Positions 7,681 through 15,945 are shown, numbered from the stretch's first letter. The stretch is DNA of 38,086 bases from an uncultured Eubacteriales bacterium (GCA_949294555.1 CASFHP010000002.1:1-38086); one strand, 5' to 3'. Numbers and translations are program-made. The notes: generated by a model not told the origin, from the sequence alone.

Positions 7681-8088
7681 ATGGATTTAGGTAAAAAAAT
7701 AATGACAATGAGAAACGAAAAAAATCTTTCACAAGAACAATTAGCCGAAAAACTAAATGTAACAAGACAGACAATATCAAACTGGGAAAATGGTAAATTT
7801 TATCCAGATATAGATAGTTTAGTAAATTTAAGTAAATTCTTTAATGTATCATTAGATGTTTTGTTGAGTTATGATGACAAAGTTTTAGATTATTTAAAGG
7901 ATAGTACAGATATTGTTAAAAGTAATAAGAATATTTTATATGCAGTTTTGTTAAATATCCTGTTGATAATAGCATTTATAATTGTAGGAATAATTTTTAA
8001 TGAAAGTGCTTCCATAATAATTATTATTTTTACAGTATCCATTATTAGTTTTTCATTTTTATTTTACCAAATTATAAAAAAGATATAG
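7681..8088 (+). CDS. XRE-family regulator with two C-terminal membrane segments
   Basis: This is a 135-residue protein with AAAGGAGG 5-6 bp before ATG 7681. HTH_3 spans residues 3-62 (KKIMTMRNEKNLSQEQLAEKL, NVTRQTISNWENGKFYPDIDSLV). After a short linker (YDDKVLDYLKDSTDIVKSNK), two hydrophobic helices lie at about 86-104 and 110-130. There is no extracytoplasmic sensor, so the signal is probably taken up inside the membrane or from the partner encoded next. The gene overlaps functionally with 8098-8424: the gap is only 9 bp and that gene's ribosome site (AGGAGG) abuts this stop. This layout is typical of small regulator-plus-membrane-protein pairs in Firmicutes. Confidence 0.8.
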   Translation: MDLGKKIMTMRNEKNLSQEQLAEKLNVTRQTISNWENGKFYPDIDSLVNLSKFFNVSLDVLLSYDDKVLDYLKDSTDIVKSNKNILYAVLLNILLIIAFIIVGIIFNESASIIIIIFTVSIISFSFLFYQIIKKI

Positions 8089-8097
8089 GAGGATTTT

Positions 8098-8424
8098 ATG
8101 AATTATATATTTATGGCTATATTTATAGCAATTTATTTAGTAGGTGCTGTTTCAATGGTTTATCAATTATACAAAATAACAATCATAGATGCAAAAGCAA
8201 GAGGTTTAAAACACCCTAAACTAATGGGATTACTTACGACAAGTGGACAAAGTTCTGAAGGTCTAATACTATATTTATTAAAAAGAAGAAAATATCCAAT
8301 AAAAAATATAACAGATTCAGAAAAAGAAGAGATTTCTAAAAGAAAAAGAATAATATTAGTAGGTATTATATTTATGGTTATAGGTGCTATTGGTTTTGTT
8401 TATGTATTAATACCTAAGATTTAA
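8098..8424 (+). CDS. Small membrane protein, partner of the XRE regulator
   Basis: This is a 108-residue protein with AGGAGG immediately upstream of ATG 8098. It has hydrophobic helices at about residues 3-24 and 85-105. The middle loop of ~60 residues is basic and polar (DAKARGLKHPKLMGLLTTSGQSSEG, shortened to its key part), which by the positive-inside rule is cytosolic. I do not recognise a family. Tight spacing with the upstream regulator says that the two act together. An anti-regulator or stress-related membrane role is possible. Confidence 0.65.
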   Translation: MNYIFMAIFIAIYLVGAVSMVYQLYKITIIDAKARGLKHPKLMGLLTTSGQSSEGLILYLLKRRKYPIKNITDSEKEEISKRKRIILVGIIFMVIGAIGFVYVLIPKI

Positions 8425-8440
8425 AGAATAAAATTAAAAT

Positions 8441-8469
8441 TTGACAAAATGTAAAAATGATATTATAAT
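8441..8469 (+). promoter_or_regulatory. Strong sigma-A promoter
   Basis: TTGACA (8441-8446), a 17-bp spacer and TATAAT (8464-8469) make a perfect consensus. Transcription would begin near 8476 and run straight into the hairpin element 8482-8545. It therefore makes either a short leader of the two-component operon or a short RNA of about 70 nt. Confidence 0.75.
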
Positions 8470-8481
8470 ATCACAACGAAA

Positions 8482-8545
8482 GTGCAAAAGCACAATAAAA
8501 CATCCCCTTTTATTTTATAGAGAGTCGCTAGAAATAGTGGCTCTC
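8482..8545 (+). terminator. Hairpin pair with 20-nt motif; attenuator or terminator
   Basis: The small hairpin GTGC-AAAA-GCAC (8482-8493) is followed by AAAACATCCCCTTTTATTTT (8497-8516). Next comes a 10-bp stem with G-U pairs: GAGAGTCGCT (8520-8529) and AGTGGCTCTC (8536-8545). There is no strong U-tract after it. The same 20-mer, also between two hairpins, lies at 15946-16032 before the second two-component system. Confidence 0.55.
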
Positions 8546-8557
8546 ATTTGAGTTATC

Positions 8558-8599
8558 TTACAAAAATGTCATTTTAAAATTTTTAAAATATGTTATAAT
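8558..8599 (+). promoter_or_regulatory. BceR-type box and -10 of the first response regulator
   Basis: TTACA-AAAA-TGTCA (8558-8571) fits the TNACA-N4-TGTAA recognition pattern described for BceR-like regulators. It lies about 23 bp upstream of a TATAAT at 8594-8599, in the activator position, with no good -35. It matches the box at 10340-10353 before the transporter genes (ATCTTACAAAAATGT is shared). This suggests positive autoregulation. Confidence 0.6.
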
Positions 8600-8618
8600 G
8601 TCTTTGGAGGTTATCACT

Positions 8619-9290
8619 ATGGAAAAAATATTAATTGTAGAAGATGATAAAAAGTTAAGAAAAGAATTAGAAGAATTTTTGAATAAACACGGATATTTAG
8701 CAAAAGGATTAGAAAAATTTGATAATACAATCCAAGATATATTAGATGAAAATGCAGATTTGGTATTGCTAGATATTAATTTACCATACACAGATGGGGA
8801 ATTTGTATGCAAAGAAGTAAGAAAAACATCTAATGTACCAATAATAATGGTAACAAGTAGAGATAACGAGATAGATGAATTAATGAGTTTGAATTATGGA
8901 GCAGATCAGTATGTAACAAAACCATATAATATACAAATTTTACTTGCAAAAATAAATGGTTTACTAAAAAGAAACAAGAAAACTGAAAAAGAAATACAAA
9001 AAATTGATTGTGATGGCTTTTTATTAAATATAGCAGAAAGAGTAATCGAAAAAGAAGAACAAAAAATAGAACTTACTAAAAATGAATATACTATTTTATA
9101 TTATTTAGCCAAAAATAGAGGAAAGATAGTTTCAAGAGATGAAATAATGGATTATTTATGGGAAAGCGAAGAATTTATAGATGATAATACTTTAAGTGTA
9201 AATGTAAAAAGATTAAGAGGCAAATTAGAGGAACTAGGACTTATGGATAGAATAGAAACTAGGAGAGGACAAGGTTATATATTGAAATGA
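8619..9290 (+). CDS. BceR-like response regulator (OmpR family)
   Basis: This is a 223-residue protein. ATG 8619 is chosen with GGAGG at 8606-8610. The in-frame ATG at 8598 lies inside the -10 hexamer and cannot be used. Residues 1-115 are the receiver domain: the acidic pair D9/D10, phospho-acceptor Asp52 in LVLLDINLP, and the switch Lys in VTKPYN. Residues 130-223 are a winged-helix DNA-binding domain (LTKNEYTILYYLAKNRGKIV, NTLSVNVKRLRGKLEE, ETRRGQGYIL). The partner kinase overlaps it by 4 bp and is of the BceS type. The box sequence in front of the gene and in front of the transporter operon also fits BceR. It should switch on the transporter when antimicrobial peptides are sensed. Confidence 0.88.
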   Translation: MEKILIVEDDKKLRKELEEFLNKHGYLAKGLEKFDNTIQDILDENADLVLLDINLPYTDGEFVCKEVRKTSNVPIIMVTSRDNEIDELMSLNYGADQYVTKPYNIQILLAKINGLLKRNKKTEKEIQKIDCDGFLLNIAERVIEKEEQKIELTKNEYTILYYLAKNRGKIVSRDEIMDYLWESEEFIDDNTLSVNVKRLRGKLEELGLMDRIETRRGQGYILK

Positions 9291-10306
9291 AATTTAGAGA
9301 TTTTATAAAAGAAAAAATGATATTAATTGTTGGTACAATATTAGCTTTATCAAGTGTAGAAATTTTATTACTTGCTTACAATATTAGTACATTAATAAGA
9401 TTATATTGTGCGTTTATAATTGTTTTTGTAGTAGCACTTGCTATACTAATTGAATATAAGAAGAAAAAAGATTACTACAATGAATTAATAAAGAATATGG
9501 AAGATTTAAAAGAAAAGTATTTAATATCTGAAATAGTTAAGACACCAAATTTTGTAGAAGGTAGAATATTAAAAGAAATCCTGCAAGATACAGGTAAATC
9601 AATGTTAGAAAATGTAAATTACTATAAAAACATTCAAGAAGATTATAAAGAATATATTGAATTATGGATTCACGAAGTTAAAATACCTATTGCAACAAGT
9701 AAAATGATTATAGAAAACAATAAAAATGAAGTAACAAAAACAAAAAGTATAGATGAGGAACTAGACAAAGTAGAAAACTACACAGAACAAGCCTTATTCT
9801 ATGCAAGAAGTAATGCAGTAGAAAAAGATTACATTATAAATAAAACAAATCTAAAAGAAATAGTAAATGGAGCAATTTTAAAGAATAAAACTACACTTTT
9901 AAATGAAAAAGTATCAATAGAACTTTCAAATTTAAAAGAAGAAGTATATACAGATAGCAAATGGGTAGTATTTATAGTAAATCAAATTATACAAAATGCT
10001 ATAAAATACTCTAAAAAGGAAAATAAAAAAATAGAAATTTCCTCACAAGAAAAAAATGATAAAGTAATTTTATATATTAAAGATAATGGAATAGGAATTA
10101 AAAAGGGAGAAATAACAAGAGTATTTGAAAGAGGATTTACTGGTGAAAATGGAAGAATTATAGGTCAAAAATCAACTGGAATTGGACTATATCTATGTAA
10201 AAAATTATGTGATAGACTAGGATTAGGAATAGAATTAAATTCAGAAAAAGATAAGGGAACAGAAGTTAGAATAATCTTTCCAAAGAATAGTTATACAAAT
10301 TTTTAA
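9287..10306 (+). CDS. BceS-like intramembrane-sensing histidine kinase
   Basis: This is a 339-residue protein. Its ATG overlaps the regulator's stop (ATGA). Two transmembrane helices lie at about 11-31 and 38-57 with only a few residues between them, so there is no sensor domain outside the cell. That is the hallmark of intramembrane-sensing kinases that read the state of a BceAB-type transporter. The phospho-acceptor is His129 in ELWIHEVKIPI. The ATPase domain shows the N box (NQIIQNAIKYS), the G1 box (DNGIGI) and the G2 box (STGIGLYLCK). A terminator follows the stop, so regulator and kinase are one unit, separate from the transporter genes. Family knowledge places the sensing function in the transporter rather than in this kinase. 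Confidence 0.88.
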   Translation: MKFRDFIKEKMILIVGTILALSSVEILLLAYNISTLIRLYCAFIIVFVVALAILIEYKKKKDYYNELIKNMEDLKEKYLISEIVKTPNFVEGRILKEILQDTGKSMLENVNYYKNIQEDYKEYIELWIHEVKIPIATSKMIIENNKNEVTKTKSIDEELDKVENYTEQALFYARSNAVEKDYIINKTNLKEIVNGAILKNKTTLLNEKVSIELSNLKEEVYTDSKWVVFIVNQIIQNAIKYSKKENKKIEISSQEKNDKVILYIKDNGIGIKKGEITRVFERGFTGENGRIIGQKSTGIGLYLCKKLCDRLGLGIELNSEKDKGTEVRIIFPKNSYTNF

Positions 10307-10333
10307 TAGCTCTTTTTATAGGGCTATTTTTTT
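10305..10333 (+). terminator. Terminator of the bceRS-like unit
   Basis: AATAGCTCT (10305-10313) pairs with AGGGCTATT (10320-10328), including one G-U pair, and a run of six T ends at 10333. It overlaps the kinase stop codon. Confidence 0.8.
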
Positions 10334-10339
10334 CTTATC

Positions 10340-10403
10340 TTACAAAAATGTAAGACAAATGTAAGATTAAAAAATGGCAAGGAAATATTTAAAGTTTTAT
10401 AAT
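10340..10403 (+). promoter_or_regulatory. BceR-type operator and promoter of the transporter operon
   Basis: TTACA-AAAA-TGTAA (10340-10353) is a perfect inverted repeat of the BceR-type pattern. A further half-site, TGTAAGA, lies at 10360-10366, 11 bp (one helix turn) after the TGTAAGA at 10349-10355. TATAAT follows at 10398-10403, with a weak -35 (TGGCAA 10375-10380). A poor -35 with an upstream box is what an activator-dependent promoter needs. Confidence 0.7.
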
Positions 10404-10434
10404 ATAGTTAGAACATAGGAAAGGAGATTTTATA

Positions 10435-11202
10435 ATGAGTAATGTATTAGAGGTAAAAAACATTGAAAAATACTATGGAAATAAATCAAATTTAACAAAG
10501 GCGATAGATGGTATTAGTTTTAATGTTGGAGAGGGAGAATTTGTTGGAATAATGGGAGCATCAGGATCAGGTAAAACAACATTATTAAATTGTATTTCGA
10601 CAATAGACAGAGTAACAGCAGGAAAGATTATTATAAATAATCAAGACATTACAAAATTAAAAGGAAATAAGCTAAACAAATTTAGAAGGGAAGAATTAGG
10701 ATTTATATTTCAAGATTTTAACTTGTTAGATACTCTAACAGCTTATGAAAATATCGCACTTGCTTTAACAATTCAAAAAGTAAATTCACACGAAATAGAT
10801 AAGAAAGTAAAAGAAATAGCACAAAAACTTGAAATATCAGAAATACTAAATAAATATCCTTATCAAATTTCTGGAGGGCAAAAACAAAGAGTTGCAAGTG
10901 CAAGAGCAATTATAACAAATCCAAAAATGGTACTTGCAGACGAGCCAACTGGAGCATTAGATTCAAAGTCAGCAAGGCAACTATTAGAAACATTTGAACA
11001 CTTAAATCAAAAATTAGGTGCTACAATTTTAATGGTAACACATGATGCTTTTACAGCTAGTTATGCAGAAAGAATTATATTTATTAAAGACGGAAAGATA
11101 TTCAATGAATTAGTAAAAGGTGAGGACACAAGAAAACAATTCTTTGAAAAAATAATCGAGGTGCAAACACTTCTTGGAGGTGATTTGAACGATGTTATTT
11201 AA
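10435..11202 (+). CDS. BceA-like ABC transporter ATPase
   Basis: This is a 255-residue protein; AAAGGAG stands before ATG 10435. It contains Walker A (GASGSGKTT, about residues 41-49), the Q-loop (FIFQDFNLLD), the signature ISGGQKQRVASARAI, Walker B with glutamate (MVLADEPTGALD) and the switch His in VTHD. This is the MacB/LolD-type ATPase group that powers mechanotransmission or peptide-release permeases. It overlaps the permease gene by 11 bp, so the two proteins are made together. With the BceR-type box upstream it should be induced by cell-wall-active peptides. The partner permease has 10 predicted membrane helices, which is specific to the BceAB group. Confidence 0.9.
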   Translation: MSNVLEVKNIEKYYGNKSNLTKAIDGISFNVGEGEFVGIMGASGSGKTTLLNCISTIDRVTAGKIIINNQDITKLKGNKLNKFRREELGFIFQDFNLLDTLTAYENIALALTIQKVNSHEIDKKVKEIAQKLEISEILNKYPYQISGGQKQRVASARAIITNPKMVLADEPTGALDSKSARQLLETFEHLNQKLGATILMVTHDAFTASYAERIIFIKDGKIFNELVKGEDTRKQFFEKIIEVQTLLGGDLNDVI

Positions 11203-13288
11203 GTTATCTTTTAGAAATATGAAAAAGAGTTTTAAAGACTATGCAATATACTTTTTAACTTTAGTATTAGGTGTAGCGATATTCTATATGTTCAATAGTA
11301 TAGACAGTCAACAAGCAATGATAGAAGTATCACAGTCAACCAGAGAGATGATACAATTATTAATTCAAATGCTTGGGATGGTTTCAGTATTTATTGCTAT
11401 AGTTCTAGGATTTCTAATTGTATATGCAAATAACTTTTTAATAAATAGAAGAAAAAGAGAATTTGGTATATATATGTCGCTTGGTATGGGCAGAAGGCAA
11501 ATATCTGGAATTATTTTACTTGAAACAATACTAATTGGAATTTTATCATTAGCAGTTGGACTATTTATAGGAATATTTGCATCACAGTTTATGTCTATAT
11601 TAGTTGCAAAATTATTTGAAGCAGATATGAGTGAATTTACATTTGTATTTTCAAAAGATGCTTGTATAAAGACTTGTATATATTTTGCAGTAATGTATAT
11701 TGCAGTAATAATATTTAACACATTAACTATTTCAAGATATAAACTAATCAATTTACTAACAGCAGTAAAGAAAAACGAAAAGGTTAAATTAAAAAATCCA
11801 ATTATTTCAATACTTATATTTATAGCATCAAGTGTACTACTTGGATATGCCTATTATCTAGTAACTGGTGGAGTTTATGAATTAAGAACAGGTGAACAAT
11901 TATTAAAGCCAATTCTAATGGGAGTAATTGGAACAGTTGGAGTATTCTGGTCATTATCAGGATTTATATTAAGACTTATACAAACAAGAAAAAGTGTTTA
12001 TTTAAAAGGAACAAATATGTTTGTGTTAAGACAATTAAATAACAAAATAAATACTAATATAGTTAGTATGACAGTTATTTGTTTAATGTTATTTATGACA
12101 ATTAGTGCATTATCAAGCAGTTTATCAATACAATCAGCATTGGATTCACAATTAGAAAAATTTACACCAGTAGATGTAAATTTATATAAAACAGCATATT
12201 TGCCAGAAAGTTATGTAAGCTCATATAGTGGAAAAACAATATATAATACAGAAGAACAAATAGAAGATTCAAGACATCCTGTAAGTTATACACTTGAAAC
12301 AAATGGATATGATATTAATAATTTAAAAGATATTGTAGAAATACCTATATATGCAATACCAGAATGGACTATGAAAACAAGTTTAGGAGATTATTCAGAA
12401 AAAGCAATGCAACAATTTTCAATGTTAGCTTACGATACACCAGAAACTGTAATAAAGATTTCAGATTATAATAAAGTTGCAGCATTATATGGTAATGAAC
12501 AATATAGTTTAAATGATGATGAATATATGGTTCTTTGTGATTTTGAACAAATGATGAATTTAAGAGATGAAGCATTAAAACAAAATCCTAATATAGAAAT
12601 AAATGGAAAAACATATCATGCAAAATATAAAGAATGTAAAGATGGTTTTGTACTTATGAGTACTAGCAATATGAATGCAGGTATTATATTAGTACCAGAT
12701 AGTTTTGAGGTAAAAGAAGAATATACAGAACAATACTTTTTAGCAGCTAATTATAATGCAGAAACAGAAGAAGAAAAAATTGAATTAAATAATGTTATTG
12801 CGGGTAATGTTGATAGTGAATTGCTTGACAATGTATCTGAAAAAGGAATAAATCTTGAAGGAATGACAAAGATTAGCCTAAAAGAAGCTAGTAAAGGTTT
12901 ATCAACAATTATCATATTTATAGCAATTTATTTAGGTATTGTATTCCTTATTGCAAGTTCAGCTATTTTAGCATTAAAACAATTAACAGAAAGTTCTGAC
13001 AACAAACAAAGATATACAATATTAAGAAAAATTGGTTGTGATGAAAAAATGATAAATCAAGCACTATTTAGACAAATATTCATATTCTTTATGATGCCAC
13101 TTACTTTAGCAATAGTACATTCAATATTTGGAATTAAATTTATCTTATCAATGCTTGCAGCACTTGCATCACCAGACGAATTATTACCATCAATTATTGT
13201 AACGGCAGTAATTATTGGAGCAATTTATGGATTATATTTCCTAGCAACATATTTCGGAAGTAAAAACATAATTAAAGAGGAGGAATAG
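11192..13288 (+). CDS. BceB-like FtsX-family permease, 10 TM
   Basis: This is a 698-residue protein. Hydrophobic helices lie at about 18-36, 58-79, 105-130, 150-180, 200-222 and 230-255. Another is at 286-306, then a large outside domain at about 310-525, and three C-terminal helices at about 565-590, 620-645 and 660-685. One large extracytoplasmic domain between TM7 and TM8 is the BceB signature and is thought to bind the peptide or the lipid-II-peptide complex. The motif NNFLINRRKREFGIYMSLGM is the FtsX coupling segment, shown here in shortened reading (RRKREFGIYMSLG). It needs the upstream ATPase. The gene uses ATG 11192 with GGAGGTG just before it inside the ATPase gene. The outside domain is poorly conserved between relatives, so the peptide recognised cannot be predicted. 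Confidence 0.9.
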   Translation: MLFKLSFRNMKKSFKDYAIYFLTLVLGVAIFYMFNSIDSQQAMIEVSQSTREMIQLLIQMLGMVSVFIAIVLGFLIVYANNFLINRRKREFGIYMSLGMGRRQISGIILLETILIGILSLAVGLFIGIFASQFMSILVAKLFEADMSEFTFVFSKDACIKTCIYFAVMYIAVIIFNTLTISRYKLINLLTAVKKNEKVKLKNPIISILIFIASSVLLGYAYYLVTGGVYELRTGEQLLKPILMGVIGTVGVFWSLSGFILRLIQTRKSVYLKGTNMFVLRQLNNKINTNIVSMTVICLMLFMTISALSSSLSIQSALDSQLEKFTPVDVNLYKTAYLPESYVSSYSGKTIYNTEEQIEDSRHPVSYTLETNGYDINNLKDIVEIPIYAIPEWTMKTSLGDYSEKAMQQFSMLAYDTPETVIKISDYNKVAALYGNEQYSLNDDEYMVLCDFEQMMNLRDEALKQNPNIEINGKTYHAKYKECKDGFVLMSTSNMNAGIILVPDSFEVKEEYTEQYFLAANYNAETEEEKIELNNVIAGNVDSELLDNVSEKGINLEGMTKISLKEASKGLSTIIIFIAIYLGIVFLIASSAILALKQLTESSDNKQRYTILRKIGCDEKMINQALFRQIFIFFMMPLTLAIVHSIFGIKFILSMLAALASPDELLPSIIVTAVIIGAIYGLYFLATYFGSKNIIKEEE

Positions 13289-13292
13289 AGTA

Positions 13293-13784
13293 ATGTTCGG
13301 TTTCTTTAAATTAATTATAGTATTTATAGTTGGACTAATAATTTTAGGAGCTAGTTTTTTTACAAGTATTTTTACGAATAGTGCAGTTTCAAAAGATAGT
13401 GCTATGAATACTTATAATAACTTTTTACAAGATGTTTCGAGTTTAGGAATTACAAGTGATAACAAAATACAAGGAGAAAGAACATTTGGACTTGATGAAT
13501 ATGTTGGAAAATACAAAGCAAACTATAATAATACAACAAAGGAAGAAACTATATTTGGTGGTACAGCTTTAAATAGAGAAAATGGAAATACAATAAAACT
13601 TAAAATAAAAGTAGATAAACAAAGCGGAAATATAGAAATTATAAACAAATTGGGAGCTGAAAATGAAATATTAATTAGTGATACTGGAGAAATAGAGAAA
13701 ACTATTGATGTCAAAGAAAAAAGTTATTATTTAATAATTAAAACAAATAACTTTACTGGAAATGTCGATATATTATCAGAGTAG
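13293..13784 (+). CDS. Membrane-anchored or secreted accessory protein of the Bce-type operon
   Basis: This is a 163-residue protein. ATG 13293 follows AGGAGG (13279-13285) with a 4-bp gap to the permease stop. A hydrophobic N-terminal helix (about residues 4-27, ending ASFFTSIF) lacks a lipobox cysteine, so it is probably a membrane anchor. The rest is polar and beta-rich (IKLKIKVDKQSGNIEI, SYYLIIKTNNFTGNVDIL) and should sit outside. I do not recognise the family, but the VDKQSG-NIEI-KTNNFTGNV pattern looks like an autotransporter-like or adhesin-like small strand domain. Its position between the permease and a YxeA-like gene points to a part in the antimicrobial-peptide response. Confidence 0.7.
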   Translation: MFGFFKLIIVFIVGLIILGASFFTSIFTNSAVSKDSAMNTYNNFLQDVSSLGITSDNKIQGERTFGLDEYVGKYKANYNNTTKEETIFGGTALNRENGNTIKLKIKVDKQSGNIEIINKLGAENEILISDTGEIEKTIDVKEKSYYLIIKTNNFTGNVDILSE

Positions 13785-13796
13785 GAGGTATTGGAA

Positions 13797-14153
13797 ATGG
13801 AAAGTTTTAAAGAAAAATTACCAATGATAATAGCAGTAATTATAGTGATAGCTTTAATAGTAGGAGCATACTACTTTTTAGTAATACATAAAGACTTATA
13901 TTATACACAGATAGATAATACAAAAATACAAGAAATTACCGAATCAGGAGGTATGAAGTACGAATATACATTAACAGCATATAACAAAAACGGAAAAGAA
14001 AAAGAAATCAAATTTAAAACAAGTAGAGAATTAAGAGAAGATGCTTATTTAGAACTAGAAGTAATGCAAATTCGTGGAGTTGTAAATTGGAAAGAAGTAC
14101 AAGAAAGTGAATTACCAGAAGATGTTAAAACAGCAATGAATGTAGAAGGATAA
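13797..14153 (+). CDS. YxeA-family protein (DUF1093-like)
   Basis: This is a 118-residue protein. ATG 13797 is chosen because GGAGG (13784-13788) lies 8 bp upstream; the in-frame TTG at 13791 is only 2 bp from it. A hydrophobic helix spans about residues 9-27. A strand-rich domain follows with YYTQIDNTKIQEITE, YEYTLTAYNKNGKEKEIKF and a C-terminal W-K-E segment. This is the layout of YxeA proteins, found beside YxdJKLM-type transporters in Bacillus. The known family sits in the same kind of Bce-like operon, which supports the assignment. The biochemical role of YxeA is not settled. It is likely secreted or membrane-anchored and active at the cell surface. Confidence 0.75.
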   Translation: MESFKEKLPMIIAVIIVIALIVGAYYFLVIHKDLYYTQIDNTKIQEITESGGMKYEYTLTAYNKNGKEKEIKFKTSRELREDAYLELEVMQIRGVVNWKEVQESELPEDVKTAMNVEG

Positions 14154-14190
14154 GAAAAAATAAATATAAAAAGAAATGAGGTGGTAAAAG

Positions 14191-14889
14191 ATGAAAAAAA
14201 TATTAAAAGTATTAATTTTCTTGTTACTAATTGGAATTAGTATAGCACTATTATTTATTGGTAATGGCTATAATATGTATAAAGAAGCAATAGAAAATAT
14301 GCCTCTTGAAGAAAAAGTAGAAGAAATTAGGTCAAAAGAAAATTATGCAGAGTTTTCAGAATTACCACAAATGTATGTCAATGCAGTAATAAGTGTAGAA
14401 GATAAAAGATTTTATAAGCATAATGGAATAGATATAATCGCAATAGGTAGAGCAGCAATAAATGATATAAAAGCAATGTCTTATGTAGAAGGTGGAAGTA
14501 CAATAACACAACAATTAGCAAAAAATATGTACTTTACACAAGAAAAGAAAATGGAAAGAAAAATTGCTGAAGTATTTATGGCTTGGAACATAGAATCACA
14601 TTACTCAAAAGAAGATATATTTGAATTGTATGTAAATAACATTTTCTTTGGAGATGGCTATTACACAGTAAAAGAGGCTTGTAGAGGCTATTTTGATAAA
14701 GAGTTAGATGAAATGACTGACTACGAATGTATATTACTTGCAGGTATTCCAAATGCACCATCAGTTTATGCACCAACTAAAAATCCAGATTTAGCAAAAC
14801 AAAGACAAAGGCAAGTAATGGAAAAGATGATAGAAAATAAATTTTTAACAGAAGATGAAGCAAATGAAATATTAAAACAAGCAGAATAG
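14191..14889 (+). CDS. Monofunctional peptidoglycan glycosyltransferase (GT51)
   Basis: This is a 232-residue protein with GAGGTGG before ATG 14191. An N-terminal membrane helix (about 4-25) is followed by a GT51 domain. Its motif 1 is VEDKRFYKHNGID (catalytic Glu about residue 70) and motif 2 is GGSTITQQLAKNMYF (about 108-122). KMERKIAEVFMAW, ELYVNNIFFGDG and LLAGIPNAPSVYAP are the next conserved motifs. No transpeptidase domain follows, so this is an MtgA-like enzyme that polymerises lipid II into glycan strands on the outer membrane face. Its place directly downstream of a BceAB-type transporter and YxeA is unusual. The transporter frees lipid-cycle intermediates from peptides, and this enzyme consumes lipid II, so they act on the same substrate. 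Confidence 0.9.
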   Translation: MKKILKVLIFLLLIGISIALLFIGNGYNMYKEAIENMPLEEKVEEIRSKENYAEFSELPQMYVNAVISVEDKRFYKHNGIDIIAIGRAAINDIKAMSYVEGGSTITQQLAKNMYFTQEKKMERKIAEVFMAWNIESHYSKEDIFELYVNNIFFGDGYYTVKEACRGYFDKELDEMTDYECILLAGIPNAPSVYAPTKNPDLAKQRQRQVMEKMIENKFLTEDEANEILKQAE

Positions 14890-14894
14890 AATAA

Positions 14895-14945
14895 CTGTGC
14901 TAATTATAGAGAAACAGTTAGCACAGACATCCTCTAAAAAAGAGG
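14895..14945 (+). repeat. Two intergenic hairpins
   Basis: CTGTGCTAA (14895-14903) pairs perfectly with TTAGCACAG (14918-14926). A second small stem, CCTCT/AGAGG, lies at 14931-14945. There is no U-tract. The GTGCTAA-TTAGCAC stem and the following ACATCC resemble the element at 15946-15984. It may protect or adjust the mRNA between the glycosyltransferase and the next gene. Confidence 0.6.
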
Positions 14946-14968
14946 AAATATAAAATTGGAGGAATTAG

Positions 14969-15181
14969 ATGAAAGAAGAAAGTAATGTAGAAAAATTATC
15001 AGGATTAATTTTGAAATTATTAAAAATATTTATTGTTTTTGTAATACTTGCTGTAATTGCAATAATAGGTTTAGGAATATATGCTTTGACTACAAAAGGA
15101 GATAAACAGGCAGAAAGTAAGGAAGTAGCAATATACCAATACAACGATATAGTATATCCAGTAGAAACACAAATAATCTAG
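14969..15181 (+). CDS. Small single-pass membrane protein
   Basis: This is a 70-residue protein with TTGGAGGA 7 bp before ATG 14969. The N-terminal 15 residues are charged, a single hydrophobic helix spans about residues 20-43 (IFIVFVILAVIAIIGLGIYAL region), and a polar tail of 25 residues follows with a Y-Q-Y-N-D-I-V-Y-P segment. I do not recognise it. Its spacing and orientation put it in the same run as the glycosyltransferase and the CmpB-like protein, so it could be a small partner or modulator of one of them. Confidence 0.55.
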   Translation: MKEESNVEKLSGLILKLLKIFIVFVILAVIAIIGLGIYALTTKGDKQAESKEVAIYQYNDIVYPVETQII

Positions 15182-15266
15182 TAAAATTTATAAAAAATTA
15201 AGAATTAATAAAAAGAATCATAAGAATTGTAATTTATAATAGATAAAGAGGAGAAAAAATTGGAGT

Positions 15267-15941
15267 ATGGAAGAAACAAGCAATTCAATTATGATAGTAG
15301 ATAAAGAAAGTATTATACAAAAACTAACAAAAATATTTTGGATATTTTTAATAGGTAGTATAATAGGCTATGGTTTAGAAATGATTGTTGGTTTAGTACA
15401 AAACGGACATTTTGTATCAAGACAGGGGTTATTATTTGGACCGTTCATACAAGTATATGGAGTAGGTCTTGTCGCTTATTATTTAGTTATTTCAAATATA
15501 AGAAAGAAAAGCTATATAAAAATATTTTTTATAACAATGTTGCTAGGAGGAATAGTAGAATATCTATTTTCTTATTTACAAGAAACTTGGTTTGGAACAA
15601 TATCTTGGGATTATAGCAATTTATTATTCAATATACATGGAAGAACAAGTTTATTACATTGTTTATATTGGGGAATAGGTGGAGTTCTATTTGTAAGATT
15701 TATATTACCACTTGTCCGTAACTTAAATGAATGGTGTAAAAATACAAATTTTAGATATATAACAGCTTTTTTAGTATTATTCATAACTTTTGACATAGTA
15801 ATGTCAGGTATGGCTGGATCAAGACAATTAGAAAGAAAAAATAATATTGCAGCTAATGGATATATAGATAATTTTTTTGATGAATATTATCCAGATGAAA
15901 AGTTAGAACAAATATATTCAAATGCAAAAACAGTAAATTAA
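15267..15941 (+). CDS. CmpB-family putative ABC-type membrane protein
   Basis: This is a 224-residue protein. It has four or five hydrophobic helices at about 22-44, 62-82, 88-108, 125-150 and 165-182. The signature is the RQGLLFGPFIQVYG segment (about residues 52-65), typical of the ABC_trans_CmpB family of Firmicute membrane proteins annotated as putative ABC transporter subunit. No ATPase partner is next to it apart from the Bce-type one upstream. Start ATG 15267 is not strongly supported: GAGGAG (15248-15253) is 13 bp away and a closer GGAG abuts it. Function is unknown. A terminator follows at 16001-16032, so it probably closes the operon that began at the BceR-type box. Confidence 0.7.
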   Translation: MEETSNSIMIVDKESIIQKLTKIFWIFLIGSIIGYGLEMIVGLVQNGHFVSRQGLLFGPFIQVYGVGLVAYYLVISNIRKKSYIKIFFITMLLGGIVEYLFSYLQETWFGTISWDYSNLLFNIHGRTSLLHCLYWGIGGVLFVRFILPLVRNLNEWCKNTNFRYITAFLVLFITFDIVMSGMAGSRQLERKNNIAANGYIDNFFDEYYPDEKLEQIYSNAKTVN

Positions 15942-15945
15942 AATA

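Noticed and set aside
8482..8545. T-box or known metabolite riboswitch
   Set aside because: No T-box sequence or recognised riboswitch core was seen; the stems are short and the element recurs at an operon end.
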